Positions 42,913 to 52,224 of a stretch of DNA of 64,000 nt are shown here, in pieces; positions within the stretch are counted from its first letter, which is position 1, and every line of letters starts with the position of its first letter. The DNA comes from Micrococcaceae bacterium Sec5.8. GTDB lineage: Bacteria > Actinomycetota > Actinomycetes > Actinomycetales > Micrococcaceae. A program made the translations under genes and the position numbers. The notes beneath the pieces were generated by a model. That model did no database searches and was not told the DNA's origin. It saw nothing but the letters and a program-made list of their open reading frames with translations. The stretch covers positions 806,001-870,000 of the forward strand of contig CP143429.1 of assembly GCA_039636775.1 (NCBI GenBank). Reading direction: 5' to 3'.

Positions 42913-44244
42913 CTAGGCGTCCGCGACGAGCTTCTTGTCCTGCACGCGCAGGCGCTCGCCGAAGAACCCGCCCACGGCGGTGAGCAGCGAGATGATCATC
43001 AGGATCAGGGCGGCGCCCCAGGACTGGTTGCCGGAGACGCCCAGCATGGCGGTGGCCAGCAGCGGCATGAACCCGCTGGTGGCGCCGGCGATGTTGTAGC
43101 CGAGGGCCACGCCGGAGTAGCGCAGCTTCGGCGGGAACAGTTCGGTCAGCAGGGCTCCGTTCACGGCGTACGCCACCGCGATGAGCATGATGCCGATGGT
43201 GATGGCCAGCGTGATCAGGAGCGGGGACTTGGTGTCGATCATGGCGAAGAGCGGGAACGCCGTGATGGCGCTGACGATGCCGCCCCACATGGTGACCTTG
43301 CCCGGGCCGATCTTCTCGGCCAGCCGGCCCATCAGGAAGGTGACGCCGATCTGGGCCACGGCGGCGACCAGGGTCGCGTTGACCATGACGTTGCGGTCCA
43401 CCTTCAGGGTGTTCGCGCCGTAGCTGACCACGAAGGTGGTGATCATGTAGAAGCCGCCGACGCCGAGCAGGGCGGCGAGGATCGCTACCAGCAGGCGGCC
43501 GCCGGCGTGGCGGAATACATCCAGGGCCGGGACCTTGGAGGTTTCGCCCATGGCGAGCAGGTCCTTGAAGATGGGGGACTCCTCCACCTTAAGGCGGATC
43601 CAGAGTGCGACGCCGAGCATCGGGAATGCCAGCAGGAACGGGATGCGCCAGCCCCAGGCGTCAAACGCCTCGGACGGGAAGAGCAGGACCAGTGAGAAGG
43701 CGCCGGAGGCCAGCAGCGTCGCGACCGGCGACCCGACCTGGACTAGCGCCGCATACCGGCCGCGCTTTTCCACCGGGGCGTGTTCCACGGCCATGGTCAC
43801 CGCGCCGCCCCACTCGCCACCGACGGCCAGGCCCTGGACCAGGCGCAGGACCGCCAGCAGGACCGGCGCGGCCAGGCCGATACTGCCGAAGTCAGGCAGC
43901 AGGCCGATCAGGGCGGTGGCGAGGCCGATCATCACGATGGTGATCAGCAGGGCCGGGCGGCGGCCGTACCGGTCACCGATGTAGCCGAAGATGACGGCGC
44001 CGATCGGACGGGCCGCGAAGCCGACGCCGAAGGTGGCGAAGGAGGCCAGCAGCGCCGCGGTGGGGTCCATGTTGGTGAAGAAGAGTCGGTTGAACACCAG
44101 CGCCGCGGCGGTGCCGAAGAGGTAGTAGTCGTACCACTCCAGCGCGGTTCCGACGAAAGCGGCGCGGGCAATTTTGCCCGCGTCCTTGCCGGAAATCACC
44201 GGAGGGGCACCTGCGGCGGGGGAGAGCGAGTTTGAGGTCGTCAC
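42913..44244 (-). CDS. MFS transporter, MHS (metabolite:H+ symporter) family
   Basis: The 443-residue membrane protein has the MHS signature of the first spans (FVGTALEWYDYYLFGTAAAL), the loop GYIGDRYGRRPALLITIVMI, then VLLAVLRLVQGLAVGGEWGG and VEHAPVEKRGRYAALVQVGS, and twelve hydrophobic segments in all. MHS carriers import small organic acids or osmolytes such as shikimate, proline or betaine with protons. It is followed by the M20 deacylase and preceded by the PucR-type regulator. The solute may be an N-acyl amino acid or related acid, by context only. Confidence 0.9.
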   Translation of the reverse strand: MTTSNSLSPAAGAPPVISGKDAGKIARAAFVGTALEWYDYYLFGTAAALVFNRLFFTNMDPTAALLASFATFGVGFAARPIGAVIFGYIGDRYGRRPALLITIVMIGLATALIGLLPDFGSIGLAAPVLLAVLRLVQGLAVGGEWGGAVTMAVEHAPVEKRGRYAALVQVGSPVATLLASGAFSLVLLFPSEAFDAWGWRIPFLLAFPMLGVALWIRLKVEESPIFKDLLAMGETSKVPALDVFRHAGGRLLVAILAALLGVGGFYMITTFVVSYGANTLKVDRNVMVNATLVAAVAQIGVTFLMGRLAEKIGPGKVTMWGGIVSAITAFPLFAMIDTKSPLLITLAITIGIMLIAVAYAVNGALLTELFPPKLRYSGVALGYNIAGATSGFMPLLATAMLGVSGNQSWGAALILMIISLLTAVGGFFGERLRVQDKKLVADA

Positions 44245-44413
44245 TGCGTGGGCCCTTTCGAGCGGGGGGAGTTGTGCATCTCGGGTCCTTCGGCAGCCGG
44301 CAGGCGGGAGCCTGCGCGCTGCGGTGGTCCTTCGAGACTAGGCGAGTGATAAAGCCCTAAACAATGACAATATCCACCCACTTTTCGCTTCTTAATTGGG
44401 CTTTTTCACAAAA

Positions 44414-45601
44414 TCACTCGACGACGTCGCTGTACCGGCTCAGCGCGATGAGGGCCCGGGCGGCCTGGGCCGGCACCGTGAGGTCCAGGCCGATCACCTC
44501 GTGCAGGCTGTGCAGGCGGTTCACCACGGTGTTGCGGTGGCAGAACAGCTCTTCGGAGGTTTCCTTGATGGAGCCGGTGCGTCCGTAGCTGCGTGCCACC
44601 TGCAGCAGGCGCTGGCGTTCCAGCGGCGTGCAGTTGTCCAGCGCCTGCCGGATCGGCGCCGAGAAGTCCGGAAATTTCCGCTCCAGAAGTCCGCCGGCGA
44701 TGCCCATCCAGGTGTCCTCCATGGTGGCGAGGCCGGCGCCGCGGCGCTGGTGCTGGGCCAGCACCAGCGCCGAAGCGGCAGCCGCGGGGACCGCGGCCAG
44801 CCCCTCCACGCCGGGGACGTAGCCGGCCGGGAAGGGCGGAGCCTCCGCGGACCAGGTGCGCCCTTTGCGCTGTTGCCGGAAAAGGTACAGGACGCCGGCG
44901 TTCTCGTAGGCGTAGATGCGGTGGTCGGACTGGCGCTGCGCCTGCGCCACGGACTCCGCGGTGACCGCCAGCACTTCAAAGCTGCCGGCGGCCTGCACGC
45001 CGAGGGCGGCGGCCAGCTCGCGGACTTCGGCGGGGCCACCCAGGTCTGCGTTGAACAGCCGGGACAGCAGCCGCTGCCTGTAGAGCTGCTTGTTGCGGGC
45101 CAGCCGTGCTTCCTCCTCGGCGTAGGCCTGCTGGATGCTGCTCACGTAGCCCTCGACGGCGTCGAGGACTCGGTCCATGTTGGCCACCAGAACGCCGATT
45201 CCGGTGGTCCCCGCCACCCGTTCCAGCCCCTTCCAGAGAACCCGGAAGTCATTGCGGATCGCTTCGAGGAACGCGTCCAGGGGCACGCCCTGGCGGGCCC
45301 GGCGCGACGCCACCTCTCGCGGCAGCGCCTGCAGGTCGGCGGGAAGCGGCAGGCCCGCCATCTGAAAGAGGAACATGTCCATGGTGTCGGCCGCGGTCTG
45401 GTAAACGTCCTCCGGGGGAACCAGGGCGTCGCCGTAGGAAACAGCGGAGAACCGGGCGAGGAAGTCTTTGACCAGCAAGTCCCGGTCCCGCCAGAGGCTC
45501 TCCAGCAGCTCGGTCCATTCCGGTTCCATGGGCCGCCCGGGCCGGAAGTCGCGGGGAGCGGCCGCGGCGGGGCGGGCGTAGCCGCCGTCGTGTGTCGTCA
45601 T
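44414..45601 (-). CDS. PucR/CdaR-type transcriptional regulator
   Basis: The 395-residue protein ends with a PucR C-terminal helix-turn-helix (GSIKETSEELFCHRNTVVNR; LHSLHEVIGLDLTV). It begins with a helical sensor part (EPEWTELLESLWRDRDLLVK; VYQTAADTMDMFLFQMAG) and a GGDEF-like middle region (ARNKQLYRQRLLSRLFNADL onward). Family members respond to purine, carbon or amino-acid metabolites. It is transcribed away from the amidohydrolase gene, whose shared upstream region holds an inverted repeat at 45610-45627. It may control both flanking operons. Confidence 0.88.
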   Translation of the reverse strand: MTTHDGGYARPAAAAPRDFRPGRPMEPEWTELLESLWRDRDLLVKDFLARFSAVSYGDALVPPEDVYQTAADTMDMFLFQMAGLPLPADLQALPREVASRRARQGVPLDAFLEAIRNDFRVLWKGLERVAGTTGIGVLVANMDRVLDAVEGYVSSIQQAYAEEEARLARNKQLYRQRLLSRLFNADLGGPAEVRELAAALGVQAAGSFEVLAVTAESVAQAQRQSDHRIYAYENAGVLYLFRQQRKGRTWSAEAPPFPAGYVPGVEGLAAVPAAAASALVLAQHQRRGAGLATMEDTWMGIAGGLLERKFPDFSAPIRQALDNCTPLERQRLLQVARSYGRTGSIKETSEELFCHRNTVVNRLHSLHEVIGLDLTVPAQAARALIALSRYSDVVE

Positions 45602-45609
45602 GAGCTCAT

Positions 45610-45627
45610 TTTATGCAAAAGCATAAA
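45610..45627. promoter_or_regulatory. inverted repeat in the PucR/amidohydrolase divergent region
   Basis: TTTATGC at 45610-45616 and GCATAAA at 45621-45627 are exact inverted halves with a 4-base AAAA spacer. It lies 8 bp before the PucR-type gene start and about 130 bp upstream of the amidohydrolase gene, in a locally AT-rich patch. A regulator-binding site for autoregulation is the natural reading. Confidence 0.5.
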
Positions 45628-45757
45628 TTTCGGCCAGAAAGCGGCGTTGGATGTCCATTGAGGGCAGCAATATTACAGCGTTGAATGGATCGGGAGCTTC
45701 ACCTCCCGTATCAACCCGACCGCCCGAGCGGACCGGGACCCACAGCAAAGAGGATTC

Positions 45758-47452
45758 ATGCCCGTTGATCTCCTGATCCGCAACGCCCACATCCTGACCC
45801 AGGATGCGTCCCGCCCCACCGCGACCAGCCTGCTCATCCACGACGGCAAAATCCTCGACGTGGAGCCGGACCCCGCCCTGGCCGGCTCCGCCGCACGGAC
45901 CATCGACGCTGCCGGACTCACGGTTGTTCCCGGGTTCAACGATGTCCATGCGCACAGCGTGTGGTTCGGGCTGGGGCTGATGGAGGCCAATCTGGGAACG
46001 GTGCGCAGCCTGGCGGATGTGTACCGGATCATCGCCGACGCCGCGGACGGGCTGGCACCGGGCGACTGGGTGGTGGCTTCGGGCTTCAGCCCGCTGCTGA
46101 TCGGCGGCCAGCAGCCGGACCGCGACCGGCTGGATGCAGCGGCCGGCGGGCGCCCGGTGTGGATCAAACACTCCTCCGGCCACGCCTGCACCCTCAATGG
46201 CGCGGCCCTGGATCTTGTCGCCGCGGGCGCCGACCTCAGCGCCCCGATCGACGGCGGCGCCGTCGTCGTCGATGACGACGGCATGCCCACCGGGCTGCTG
46301 GAGGAAAACGCGATGCGCCTGGTGCAGGACATCCTGCTGCCCTACCCGCTGGAGACGATCGAACGGGCCCTGGACCTGGCCACTTCGCATTACCTTTCCG
46401 AAGGCATCACCAGCGTCACGGACGCCGGAGTCGCCGGCGGTTGGATCGGCTATTCGCCCCGCGAGTTCGCGGCCTACCAGAACGCCCGCGACCGGGGCCT
46501 GCTCAGCGTCCGGATGCAACCGATGATGGTCATCGACGCCCTGCACGGAGTGCCCGGCCACGACGACGACCTGGCCTTCACGGGTCTGGACGGCGGCATC
46601 CGCACCGGGCTGGGCGACGACTGGCTCCGGCTGGGCCCGGTGAAGATCTTCAGCGACGGCTCGCTCCTGGGCAGCACTGCGTACATGACCGAGGACTATG
46701 TCGGCTGCTCCCACAACCACGGCTACCTGCAGATGGACGCGGAAAAGCTGCGCGAGTCGGCGCTGGGCGCTTACCGGGCCGGGTGGGCGGTCGCGATGCA
46801 CGCCATCGGCGACCACGCGATCGACCATGCGATTGACATCATCACCGAGGCGCAGGACAGCTACGGCTCGAACAGCCAGCCCAACCGGATCGAGCACGGC
46901 GGCGTGGTCCGGCCGGACCAGCTGGACCGGATCGCCAAGGCCGGCATCGTGCTGGTCCCGCAGCCGCACTTCATCACCGAATTTGGCGACGGCATGGCCC
47001 GCCTGCTGGGTCCGAAGCGCACGGCGTGGTCCTATCCGGCCAAAAGCCTGCTGAGCCACGGGCTGGTGCTGCCGGGGAGCTCGGACCGTCCTGTCTCCAA
47101 CGGCCGTCCGCTGGATGTGATGCAGTCGTTCGTGGAGCGGCTGACCCCCTCCGGCGCGGTCTACGGCCCGGAGGAACGAATCACGGCAGCCGAGGCGCTG
47201 GCCGCGTACACCACGGGTTCGGCCGCCGCGACCGGCACCGGGGACGTCAAGGGACGCCTGGCGGCCGGGTACCTGGCGGACCTGGTGTTCCTCGACCAGG
47301 ACCCCACCGCCGTCGACCCGTCCCGCATCGGCGCCACCCAGGTCCTGGCCACCATGGTGGGCGGACAGGTCCGTTTCGGCGCAGACAATCTCCCGCCGCG
47401 GGCCCGCGGCGAAGACCTCGAGGCAGCAATGACAGGGAAGGAAACCCCATGA
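45758..47452 (+). CDS. amidohydrolase family protein (YtcJ-like, Amidohydro_3)
   Basis: The 564-residue protein has the metal-dependent amidohydrolase pattern: LTVVPGFNDVHAHSVWFGLG, then KHSSGHACTLNGAALDL, YLSEGITSVTDAGVAGG, LGPVKIFSDGSLLGSTAYMT, AMHAIGDHAIDHAID and LVLPGSSDRPVSNGRPLDVM. YtcJ-like members hydrolyse N-acyl or cyclic amide bonds. The AAAGAGG ribosome site fits the ATG at 45758. It is coupled by ATGA to the M20-type hydrolase gene. The natural substrate is unknown; a cyclic or acylated amino acid fits the context. Confidence 0.88.
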   Translation: MPVDLLIRNAHILTQDASRPTATSLLIHDGKILDVEPDPALAGSAARTIDAAGLTVVPGFNDVHAHSVWFGLGLMEANLGTVRSLADVYRIIADAADGLAPGDWVVASGFSPLLIGGQQPDRDRLDAAAGGRPVWIKHSSGHACTLNGAALDLVAAGADLSAPIDGGAVVVDDDGMPTGLLEENAMRLVQDILLPYPLETIERALDLATSHYLSEGITSVTDAGVAGGWIGYSPREFAAYQNARDRGLLSVRMQPMMVIDALHGVPGHDDDLAFTGLDGGIRTGLGDDWLRLGPVKIFSDGSLLGSTAYMTEDYVGCSHNHGYLQMDAEKLRESALGAYRAGWAVAMHAIGDHAIDHAIDIITEAQDSYGSNSQPNRIEHGGVVRPDQLDRIAKAGIVLVPQPHFITEFGDGMARLLGPKRTAWSYPAKSLLSHGLVLPGSSDRPVSNGRPLDVMQSFVERLTPSGAVYGPEERITAAEALAAYTTGSAAATGTGDVKGRLAAGYLADLVFLDQDPTAVDPSRIGATQVLATMVGGQVRFGADNLPPRARGEDLEAAMTGKETP

Positions 47453-48702
47453 GCACCACCGACGAGCAGTTCCTTACAGATTTCGCGACCATGTCCGGGT
47501 TCGGCGCGACCTCCGGCGGCGGCGTCGACCGGCAGGCCGGCACCGCCGCCGACCACGCCACCCGGTCCTGGTTCAGCCAGTGGCTGGCGCAGCACGGCTA
47601 TACCGAAACGGTGGACGAGGCAGGCAACCAGTTCGGCACCCTGGAGCTGGTGCCCGGCGCCCCGTACGTGCTGGTCGGCTCGCACCTGGACTCCCAGCCG
47701 TTGGCCGGCCGGTACGACGGCGCCTACGGCGTGCTCGCCGCGGCCCACGCAGGCAGCCGCGTCGCCGCCGAGGCCCGGACCGGGAACCTGGACCCCGCCT
47801 ACAACCTCGCCGTGGTGAACTGGTTCAACGAGGAAGGCAGCCGGTTCGCGCCCAGCATGATGGGCAGCGGCGTCTTCACCGGAAAGCTGACGCTGCGCGA
47901 CGCCCTCGCGACGGCGGACCCCGCGGGCACGACCGTCGCCGAGGCCCTGGCCGCCGGGCACCGCGACGCCGACGCCGACGCCCCGGTCCTGGCCCAGGTG
48001 GCCCGCTACGCCGAAATCCACATCGAGCAGGGCCGGGAGCTGGAGGAGAGCGGCACACACGTGGGCATCGTGGACCGAACCTGGGCCGCGAGCAAGTACC
48101 GGGTGACCGTGGACGGGGCGCAGTCGCATACCGGCGCGACCCGGATGGAGGACCGCCGTGACGCGCTCTACGGGGCCGCGCTGGTCATCGCCGCCGCCCG
48201 GGAACTGGCCGCGGAATTCGAACCCGGGCTGCTGCACACTTCGGTGTCCGAACTGTTCGTCCTGCCGAACTCGCCGGTGACGATCGCCCGGCAGGTCCTG
48301 ATGAACCTGGATCTCCGCTCCCCGGACGAGTCCGTGCTGACCCTCGCGATGGAGCGGCTAAGCAAGCGGATCATCGACGCCGAGACCGATTCCCGCACGG
48401 ACATCCGCCTCACGCTCACACACAACTGGGGGTTGCTGTCCTACCAGCCCGGCGGAGTGGCGCTTGGCAAGGCCAGTGCGGACAGCCTGGGCTACACCCA
48501 CAAAGAGGTCATGACTGTCGCCGGGCACGATTCGACCAACCTGAAGGACGTCGTCCCGACCGTGATGCTGTTCGTCCCCAGCGTCGAGGGCATCTCCCAC
48601 AACGAGGCCGAATTCACCCGCGACGAGGACGCGCTGCGCGGCGTGGAACTGCTCACAGACGTCACCCGCCGGCTGGTGCGCGGCGAATTGGAAGAGAGCT
48701 AG
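47449..48702 (+). CDS. Zn-dependent hydrolase, M20 (allantoate amidohydrolase / N-carbamoylase type)
   Basis: The 417-residue protein matches the AllC/HyuC group: YVLVGSHLDSQPLAGRYDGA (His, Asp), VVNWFNEEGSRFAPSMMGSG (Glu), then YAEIHIEQGRELEESG with the family IHIEQG motif, and VTVDGAQSHTGATRMEDRRD. MTVAGHDSTNLKDVVPTVML and SHNEAEF near the C-terminus complete the metal site. Members cleave N-carbamoyl-L-amino acids or allantoate. The frame is open upstream, but ATG 47449 gives the ATGA overlap with the amidohydrolase gene. The pair probably works in series: ring opening, then decarbamoylation. Confidence 0.9.
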   Translation: MSTTDEQFLTDFATMSGFGATSGGGVDRQAGTAADHATRSWFSQWLAQHGYTETVDEAGNQFGTLELVPGAPYVLVGSHLDSQPLAGRYDGAYGVLAAAHAGSRVAAEARTGNLDPAYNLAVVNWFNEEGSRFAPSMMGSGVFTGKLTLRDALATADPAGTTVAEALAAGHRDADADAPVLAQVARYAEIHIEQGRELEESGTHVGIVDRTWAASKYRVTVDGAQSHTGATRMEDRRDALYGAALVIAAARELAAEFEPGLLHTSVSELFVLPNSPVTIARQVLMNLDLRSPDESVLTLAMERLSKRIIDAETDSRTDIRLTLTHNWGLLSYQPGGVALGKASADSLGYTHKEVMTVAGHDSTNLKDVVPTVMLFVPSVEGISHNEAEFTRDEDALRGVELLTDVTRRLVRGELEES

Positions 48703-48739
48703 CCGGGCACCGGTGAAAACCTAGCGGGCGGGAACGCCG

Positions 48740-49483
48740 TCAGCGGCCGCCGACCCCGGCCCTGACGCCGGCCGTCTCCTCCTTATCCGCCAGCGTTGCC
48801 CGGGCGTCCGTCCGGTACCGCCGGTGGCCGACGCCCGCTACAGCAGAAGCAATCAGCGCAGCAACGCCCAGCCCCATCCAGAGCCCCACGTGCAGGGCCG
48901 CGGACCCGGCCAGGGCGCCCAGCAGGATCAGCACAATGGCCAGCGCCCGGCGGACCCAGTGGACGCCGGTGCCGCCGGCGAGGCGGGAGTCGGCGGCGAG
49001 TCCGGTGATGGTGGAGGTGACCACCACCGTGGTGATCTCGGCGACCTTGAGTTTCTTCGCCGTCGCGGCCTGGATCCCCATCAGCAGGGCCATCCCCGAG
49101 GTGGTGATGCTGCCGTAGAGCTCCTCGGCGTGCACCGGCGCCAGCGCCACAAACACCGTCAGGGCCCAGAGGCCCAGGGCCACCGTGAGGAAGTTCGTGG
49201 AAGTCCGGTGTGACCAGCCCTCACCCGAGCGCCGCAGCACCCGTCCCGCCAGGGCGGCGCCCAGCATGAAGAAGGCCAGTGCCAGGGCCGGCCGCAGGAC
49301 CGGCAGGCCGGTGCCGCCCACCACGGCCATGCCCAGCAGCACCACGTTGCCGGTCATATTGCCGGTAAACACCCGGTCCAGGCCGAGATAGCCCACCGCA
49401 TCCACCACGCCGGTGGAGAACGTGAGCATCAGCATCAGGACCAGGTGGAGGCGGGCGGTGCCGCCGGAAAACTTGGGTTTCAC
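48740..49483 (-). CDS. YoaK-family membrane protein (DUF1275)
   Basis: The 247-residue protein has six or so hydrophobic segments and the DUF1275 pattern LMLTFSTGVVDAVGYLGLDR, then VFTGNMTGNVVLLGMAVVGG, TSGMALLMGIQAATAKKLKV and TTVVVTSTITGLAADSRLAG. The ATG at 49540 is open, but the GTG at 49483 has GGAGATA before it and removes an unusual N-terminal extension, so it is preferred. It is convergent with the M20-type gene and divergent from the binding-protein gene. Function unknown. Confidence 0.85.
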   Translation of the reverse strand: MKPKFSGGTARLHLVLMLMLTFSTGVVDAVGYLGLDRVFTGNMTGNVVLLGMAVVGGTGLPVLRPALALAFFMLGAALAGRVLRRSGEGWSHRTSTNFLTVALGLWALTVFVALAPVHAEELYGSITTSGMALLMGIQAATAKKLKVAEITTVVVTSTITGLAADSRLAGGTGVHWVRRALAIVLILLGALAGSAALHVGLWMGLGVAALIASAVAGVGHRRYRTDARATLADKEETAGVRAGVGGR

Positions 49484-49534
49484 AGAAATATCTCCGATAC
49501 ATGCTTGAAACAAAAGTATACGAATGTAGGATCC

Positions 49535-49549
49535 ATACACAGATTGTAT
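49535..49549. promoter_or_regulatory. ATACA-N5-TGTAT inverted repeat before the peptide transporter operon
   Basis: ATACA at 49535-49539 and TGTAT at 49545-49549 are inverted halves with a 5-base spacer, in the AT-rich region before the binding-protein gene. GntR/FCD regulators bind short A/T palindromes of this type. The GntR gene at the end of the same operon (56548) is a natural candidate for the binder. Inference from position and motif only. Confidence 0.45.
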
Positions 49550-49590
49550 TCAATACCGTAGTCGTCTTCGACCCGATGATTTGGATCCGT

Positions 49591-51264
49591 ATGTCACCCT
49601 TGTTCCGTTCCACCGCCCCGCCGGCCACCGGCCGGCGTCACGCCCGGACTGCCGCCCTGTTCGGCGGCGTGGCCCTCGTGGCCGTTGCCGCCACGGGCTG
49701 CCAGCCGATCCAGCCGCTGCCCGAAGCCGTCAACCGCACGGACGTCATGTCCGCCCCCATCGGCACCCAGCAGATCAAGGAGGGCGGGAACCTGGTGATG
49801 GCGCTCTCCGCCGAGCCGGACCGCCTCGACCCGACAACGTCGTCGTCCCTCTACACTCGCTACGTCATGCAGACGATGTGCCAGAAGCTCTACGACATCG
49901 ATGACCAGGGCGAGATCGTCCCGCAGCTGGCCACCGCGCTGCCCGAGGTCAGCGCGGACGGCCTGGCCGTCACCATTCCGGTCCGCACCGGCGCCACCTT
50001 CGCCGACGGCACCCCGTTCAACGCCGACGCCGCCCGGCTGACGATCGAGCGCGGCCTCACCCTGAAAGGCTCGGCCCGGAAAAGCGAACTGGGACCCATC
50101 GCCAGCGTGGAGACCCTGGACGAGACCACGCTGCGGATCAATTACAAGAAGCCCTTCGCCCCGATCACCGCCGCGCTCGCGGACCGGGCCGGCATGGTGC
50201 TCTCACCCAAAGCCGTGGCCGACGCCGGTGCCTCCTTCGGCGACCACCCCGTCTGTGTGGGTCCCTTCAAATTCGCCGAACGGGTGCCGCAGACCTCCAT
50301 CAAGGTTGAACGCGACCCGCTCTACTACGACGCCACGAACGTCCACCTGGACACCATCACCTACCGGATCATGACGGACTCGAACATCCGGGCCGCCAAC
50401 CTGCGCTCCGGCGACGTCCAGGTGGCCGACTCCATCTCCCCGCAGGACGTGGACGCCCTCTCCAAGGAAGACGACGTCGGCGTCCTCCAGGTGGGGTCCC
50501 TCGGTTACCAGGGACTGACCCTGAACCTGGGCAACACCGACGGCGTCGGCAAACCACCGGGGGAGATCGACACCGCCCTGGCCAAGGACGCCAAGGTCCG
50601 GATCGCCCTCTCCATGTCCGTGGACCGGGCAGCCCTGGTGAACACCGTCTTCAACAACTGGTACGAACCGGCCTGCTCACCGATTGCGCCCTCCAGCCCC
50701 TTCGCCACGGACCTCAGCAGGGCCTGCCCGGAATTCAACCCGGAAAAGGCCAAAGCCCTCCTCCAGGAAGCCGGGGTACAGACCCCGTACCCGGTGGAAC
50801 TGCAGGTCAGCAACTCACCGGACACGCTGCGCTACGCCCAGGCCCTGCAGGCAGCGGTGGCGGACGCCGGCTTCGCCCTGACCATCCGGCCCGTGGAATA
50901 CTCCACGCTGCTGGACGTCCAGACCCGCGGCGACTTCGCGGCCCTCCAGCTGGGCTGGTCCGGCCGCGTGGATCCACACGGGAACATGTTCAACTTCCTC
51001 GCCACCGGCGCCGGCAACAACTACTCCGGCTACAGCAACCCGGCGGTGGACAAGCTCCTCGCCGCGGCCTCCGGCGCAACGGACCAGGCAGCCCGCGCGG
51101 AGCTCTACGGCCAGGTGGTGCAGCAGGTGCAGGCGGACAATCCCGTGATCTACCTCTACCGCGTCCGCAGCCTCACGGCCTACAGCACCGGGGTGGCCGG
51201 CATCGACACCTTCGCCGACGGCGTGGTCCACCTCAGCAACGCAGCCTTCGTGACGAAGAAGTAA
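49591..51264 (+). CDS. peptide ABC transporter substrate-binding lipoprotein (SBP_bac_5)
   Basis: The 557-residue protein (start MSPLFRSTAPPA) has a signal peptide ending at lipobox VAATGC, so it is a lipid-anchored binder. The body shows the family 5 features: LVMALSAEPDRLDPTTSSSL, CQKLYDIDDQGEIVPQLATA, RIALSMSVDRAALVNTVFNN and LQLGWSGRVDPHGNMFNFLA. A second ATG lies 15 bp upstream; the chosen start gives the normal signal length. It feeds the two Dpp-type permeases that follow. The ligand is likely a peptide or gamma-glutamyl compound, judged by the gamma-glutamyltransferase gene in the operon. Confidence 0.92.
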   Translation: MSPLFRSTAPPATGRRHARTAALFGGVALVAVAATGCQPIQPLPEAVNRTDVMSAPIGTQQIKEGGNLVMALSAEPDRLDPTTSSSLYTRYVMQTMCQKLYDIDDQGEIVPQLATALPEVSADGLAVTIPVRTGATFADGTPFNADAARLTIERGLTLKGSARKSELGPIASVETLDETTLRINYKKPFAPITAALADRAGMVLSPKAVADAGASFGDHPVCVGPFKFAERVPQTSIKVERDPLYYDATNVHLDTITYRIMTDSNIRAANLRSGDVQVADSISPQDVDALSKEDDVGVLQVGSLGYQGLTLNLGNTDGVGKPPGEIDTALAKDAKVRIALSMSVDRAALVNTVFNNWYEPACSPIAPSSPFATDLSRACPEFNPEKAKALLQEAGVQTPYPVELQVSNSPDTLRYAQALQAAVADAGFALTIRPVEYSTLLDVQTRGDFAALQLGWSGRVDPHGNMFNFLATGAGNNYSGYSNPAVDKLLAAASGATDQAARAELYGQVVQQVQADNPVIYLYRVRSLTAYSTGVAGIDTFADGVVHLSNAAFVTKK

Positions 51265-51273
51265 GGACCTCCC

Positions 51274-52224
51274 ATGACCCGCTATCTCTGGACCCGACTC
51301 TGGCAGTCCCTGGTCACCCTGGTCCTGGCCTCCCTGGTGATTTTCATCGGCATCCGGCAACTCCCCGGCGATCCCGCGATCGCCATGGCCGGGGAGGAGG
51401 CCAGCCCGGAACAGCTCGAGGCCGTCCGCTCCCAGCTGGGCCTGGACCAGCCCCTCCCGGCCCAGTACTTCAGCTTCATCGGCCGGCTCCTGCACGGGGA
51501 CCTGGGCCAGTCCACCCGCACCGGCACCCCGGTCACGGACCTGATCGCCACCACGCTGCCCGTCACCCTCTGGCTCTCCGCCTACGCGATCGTGCTCGCC
51601 GTCGTCGCCGGCATCCTCCTGGGCGTCATCTCCGAACGGTTCCGCGGCCGCTGGCCCGAATGGGTCTCCAACGCCGTCGCCCTGGTGGGACTCTCGGTCC
51701 CGAGCTTCTGGCTGGGCCTGCTCGCCATCCTCTACCTCGCCGTCAACCTCGGCTGGTTCCCCGCCTCCGGGTACGTGAACGTCCTGGAGGACCCGGTGCG
51801 GGGCCTGTACTACCTGACACTGCCGGCCATCATCCTGGGCACCGCGCTGGCCGCGGTGATTCTCCGGCAGACCCGCGCGTCCATGATCGAGACCATGAGC
51901 ACCGACTACGTCCGGACCGCCAACGCCAAGGGCCTCAGCGGCGGCCGGGTGCTGTTCCGCTACGGGCTGCGCAACTCCCTGATTGTGGTGGTCACCATTG
52001 TGGGCCTGCAGCTGGGCGGGCTGATCTCCGGAGCCGTGGTCACGGAACGGATCTTCGCGCTGCCGGGCTTCGGCAAGCTCACCCTCGACGCCGTGTTCAC
52101 CCGCGACTATCCCGTCATCCAGGCCGTGGTGCTCATCATTACCGTGAGCTACATCGTGATCAACCTCGCGGTGGACATCCTGTACTCGGTCATCAATCCG
52201 AAAATCCGAGTGGGAGTCAACTAA
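51274..52224 (+). CDS. peptide ABC transporter permease DppB-type
   Basis: The 316-residue permease shows RYLWTRLWQSLVTLVLASLV at the start, the extracytoplasmic GDPAIAMAGEEASPEQLEAV, QLGLDQPLPAQYFSFIGRLL, and the EAA-type loop DYVRTANAKGLSGGRVLFRY. FALPGFGKLTLDAVFTRDYP is a family signature near the end. Six membrane spans are expected. It follows the binding protein by 9 bp and touches the DppC-type gene. Confidence 0.93.
   Translation: MTRYLWTRLWQSLVTLVLASLVIFIGIRQLPGDPAIAMAGEEASPEQLEAVRSQLGLDQPLPAQYFSFIGRLLHGDLGQSTRTGTPVTDLIATTLPVTLWLSAYAIVLAVVAGILLGVISERFRGRWPEWVSNAVALVGLSVPSFWLGLLAILYLAVNLGWFPASGYVNVLEDPVRGLYYLTLPAIILGTALAAVILRQTRASMIETMSTDYVRTANAKGLSGGRVLFRYGLRNSLIVVVTIVGLQLGGLISGAVVTERIFALPGFGKLTLDAVFTRDYPVIQAVVLIITVSYIVINLAVDILYSVINPKIRVGVN

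Noticed and set aside
47026..48702. 558-residue version of the M20 hydrolase
   Set aside because: The extension overlaps the amidohydrolase 3' end in another frame. ATGA coupling at 47449 decides.
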